A stretch of DNA of 60,332 nucleotides from contig RDOF01000017.1 in NCBI GenBank assembly GCA_011365025.1, positions 1 through 60,332 on the forward strand, in the 5' to 3' direction. Made by a program: the position numbers and the translations under genes. Source of the DNA: Candidatus Thorarchaeota archaeon. Its GTDB lineage: Archaea > Asgardarchaeota > Thorarchaeia > Thorarchaeales > Thorarchaeaceae. Shown here one piece after another: positions 59,716 to 60,332 of this stretch (its first letter is position 1; each line of letters begins with the position of its first letter). The notes under the pieces were generated by a model. That model had not been told where the DNA came from and searched no databases. It saw nothing but the letters and a program-made list of their open reading frames with translations.

Positions 59716-59896
59716 AGCAGTGGCTTATTTGGTAAACCTCATCCGATAAAGCCAGATTGTGTCCTCCTTAGGCTGCGGCCTGGGTGCACAGTTACAAATC
59801 CAATCATTATGCCTATCCTAGATGTCACTGCTCTGGGAGCTCATATTCGCTCCGTGGCTCAGATGCCGTGCGCTGCCAAGCATACAGTCTGGTGCC
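59716..59896. other. Convergent gap without recognisable feature
   Basis: The 181 bases between two convergent genes contain no open frame, tRNA or stem-loop that I can support. Confidence 0.4.
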
Positions 59897-60307
59897 TTAT
59901 CTCTTCATGTAGATGTACAGGTACAAGATGAAGAATACCAGAACGAGGGCCGTGAGCAACCAGCCAATGAGGGGAAGTGGGACTACTACGGTGCTCCAGA
60001 TTAGCCCTACCGAAGTGATGATGGTCCATAGAATGATCATCTGAACATATAGCTCTATTTCTTTCCATGTTGTAGCACGATACGCTAAGATCGCGGCAAT
60101 TGAAAAGGCAATGAGGAATGATGCCACAAGACGAACCGTGGCAGGTTCAAGAGGCCATTCTGTCAATCCACAAAACGACTCAGGAGATAGGTAAGACCAT
60201 ACTCCGATAATTGCAGATACAAGAAAGGCGAGCAGAAACACATACTTGGCAAAGCTCGGAATTTCTCCGCTCATTTCTAACGACCCACAAATGTAGTAGT
60301 AGCCCAT
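59897..60307 (-). CDS. Small four-helix membrane protein of unknown function
   Basis: 136 residues with four hydrophobic helices (YVFLLAFLVSAIIGVW, LVASFLIAFSIAAILAY, MIILWTIITSVGLIW and LIGWLLTALVLVFFILYLYIY) and short loops. The first loop holds SPESFCGLTEWPLEP. It resembles small DUF-type integral membrane proteins, but no family can be named. ATG 60307 is close to the window edge; an in-frame ATG at 60274 (MSGEIPSF) is a plausible alternative start. Confidence 0.6.
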   Translation of the reverse strand: MGYYYICGSLEMSGEIPSFAKYVFLLAFLVSAIIGVWSYLSPESFCGLTEWPLEPATVRLVASFLIAFSIAAILAYRATTWKEIELYVQMIILWTIITSVGLIWSTVVVPLPLIGWLLTALVLVFFILYLYIYMKR

Positions 60308-60332
60308 TTTTCCAACTTCTTTATCTTTCTGC

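Noticed and set aside
59716..59896. Possible tRNA because of a GTTACAAATCC stretch resembling a T-loop
   Set aside because: No matching acceptor stem, D-arm or anticodon arm could be drawn around it.

Overview
The window reads as chromosomal DNA of an archaeon, most likely an Asgard archaeon (Thorarchaeia-like; this is my inference from gene content). The evidence is TATA-type promoter cores, many TTG/GTG starts behind GGAGGTG-type ribosome binding sites, Arf/Ras-like GTPases fused to longin-like domains, a tungsten-type aldehyde ferredoxin oxidoreductase with MoaD-like partners, a beta-CASP nuclease, and giant DUF2341/LamG/Ig-like surface proteins. No rRNA, tRNA, CRISPR array or insertion sequence was recognised, and no gene-free stretch exceeds 300 bases.

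Layout. 1-1240 holds a truncated Ras-like protein with a degenerate nucleotide site, and 1499-2125 a 24-residue-period leucine-rich-repeat protein. 2276-29754 is almost half the window: two overlapping giant genes (5176 and 3983 residues) for membrane-anchored surface proteins. Both have a signal peptide, related N-terminal beta domains, DUF2341+LamG modules (five versus one), an array of 22 Ig-like repeats that correspond one to one, a single transmembrane helix, and a cytoplasmic tail ending in one versus four copies of a 45-residue repeat I do not recognise. 29793-32230 (minus strand) is a tungsten aldehyde oxidoreductase with two ubiquitin-like MoaD relatives. It is divergent from a PLP-dependent Kbl-type acyltransferase, and the shared intergenic region contains two identical TATA cores and three palindromes.

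33932-45685 is housekeeping and envelope: a beta-lactamase-fold serine hydrolase with a TPR end, an SBBP beta-propeller membrane protein, a CaCA-type exchanger, a small membrane protein, inorganic pyrophosphatase, a HAD phosphatase, quinolinate synthase, an MscS channel, and an anchored ectodomain protein with a cytoplasmic zinc ribbon. 45741-48982 couples a deviant NAD kinase carrying a winged helix to a beta-CASP metallo-beta-lactamase with an unrecognised 330-residue N-terminus.

48994-56230 (minus strand) is the most unusual accessory block. It holds an adenine-N6 methyltransferase, a cytosine-5 methyltransferase whose conserved motifs are circularly permuted, and two proteins sharing a longin / GTPase-like / longin / winged-helix plan; one keeps an intact GTP site and the other has lost it. 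No restriction nuclease is visible. The right end (56317-60307) carries a VOC protein, a winged-helix protein, a GNAT acetyltransferase, endonuclease V, an unrecognised 262-residue protein and a small membrane protein.

How they may work together (inference): the giant pair looks like an adhesion or glycan-binding apparatus with intracellular docking tails. The GTPase/pseudo-GTPase pair could form a heterodimer of the general kind seen in Rag/Mgl-type regulators. The methyltransferase pair fits modification of an asymmetric DNA site, one enzyme per strand.
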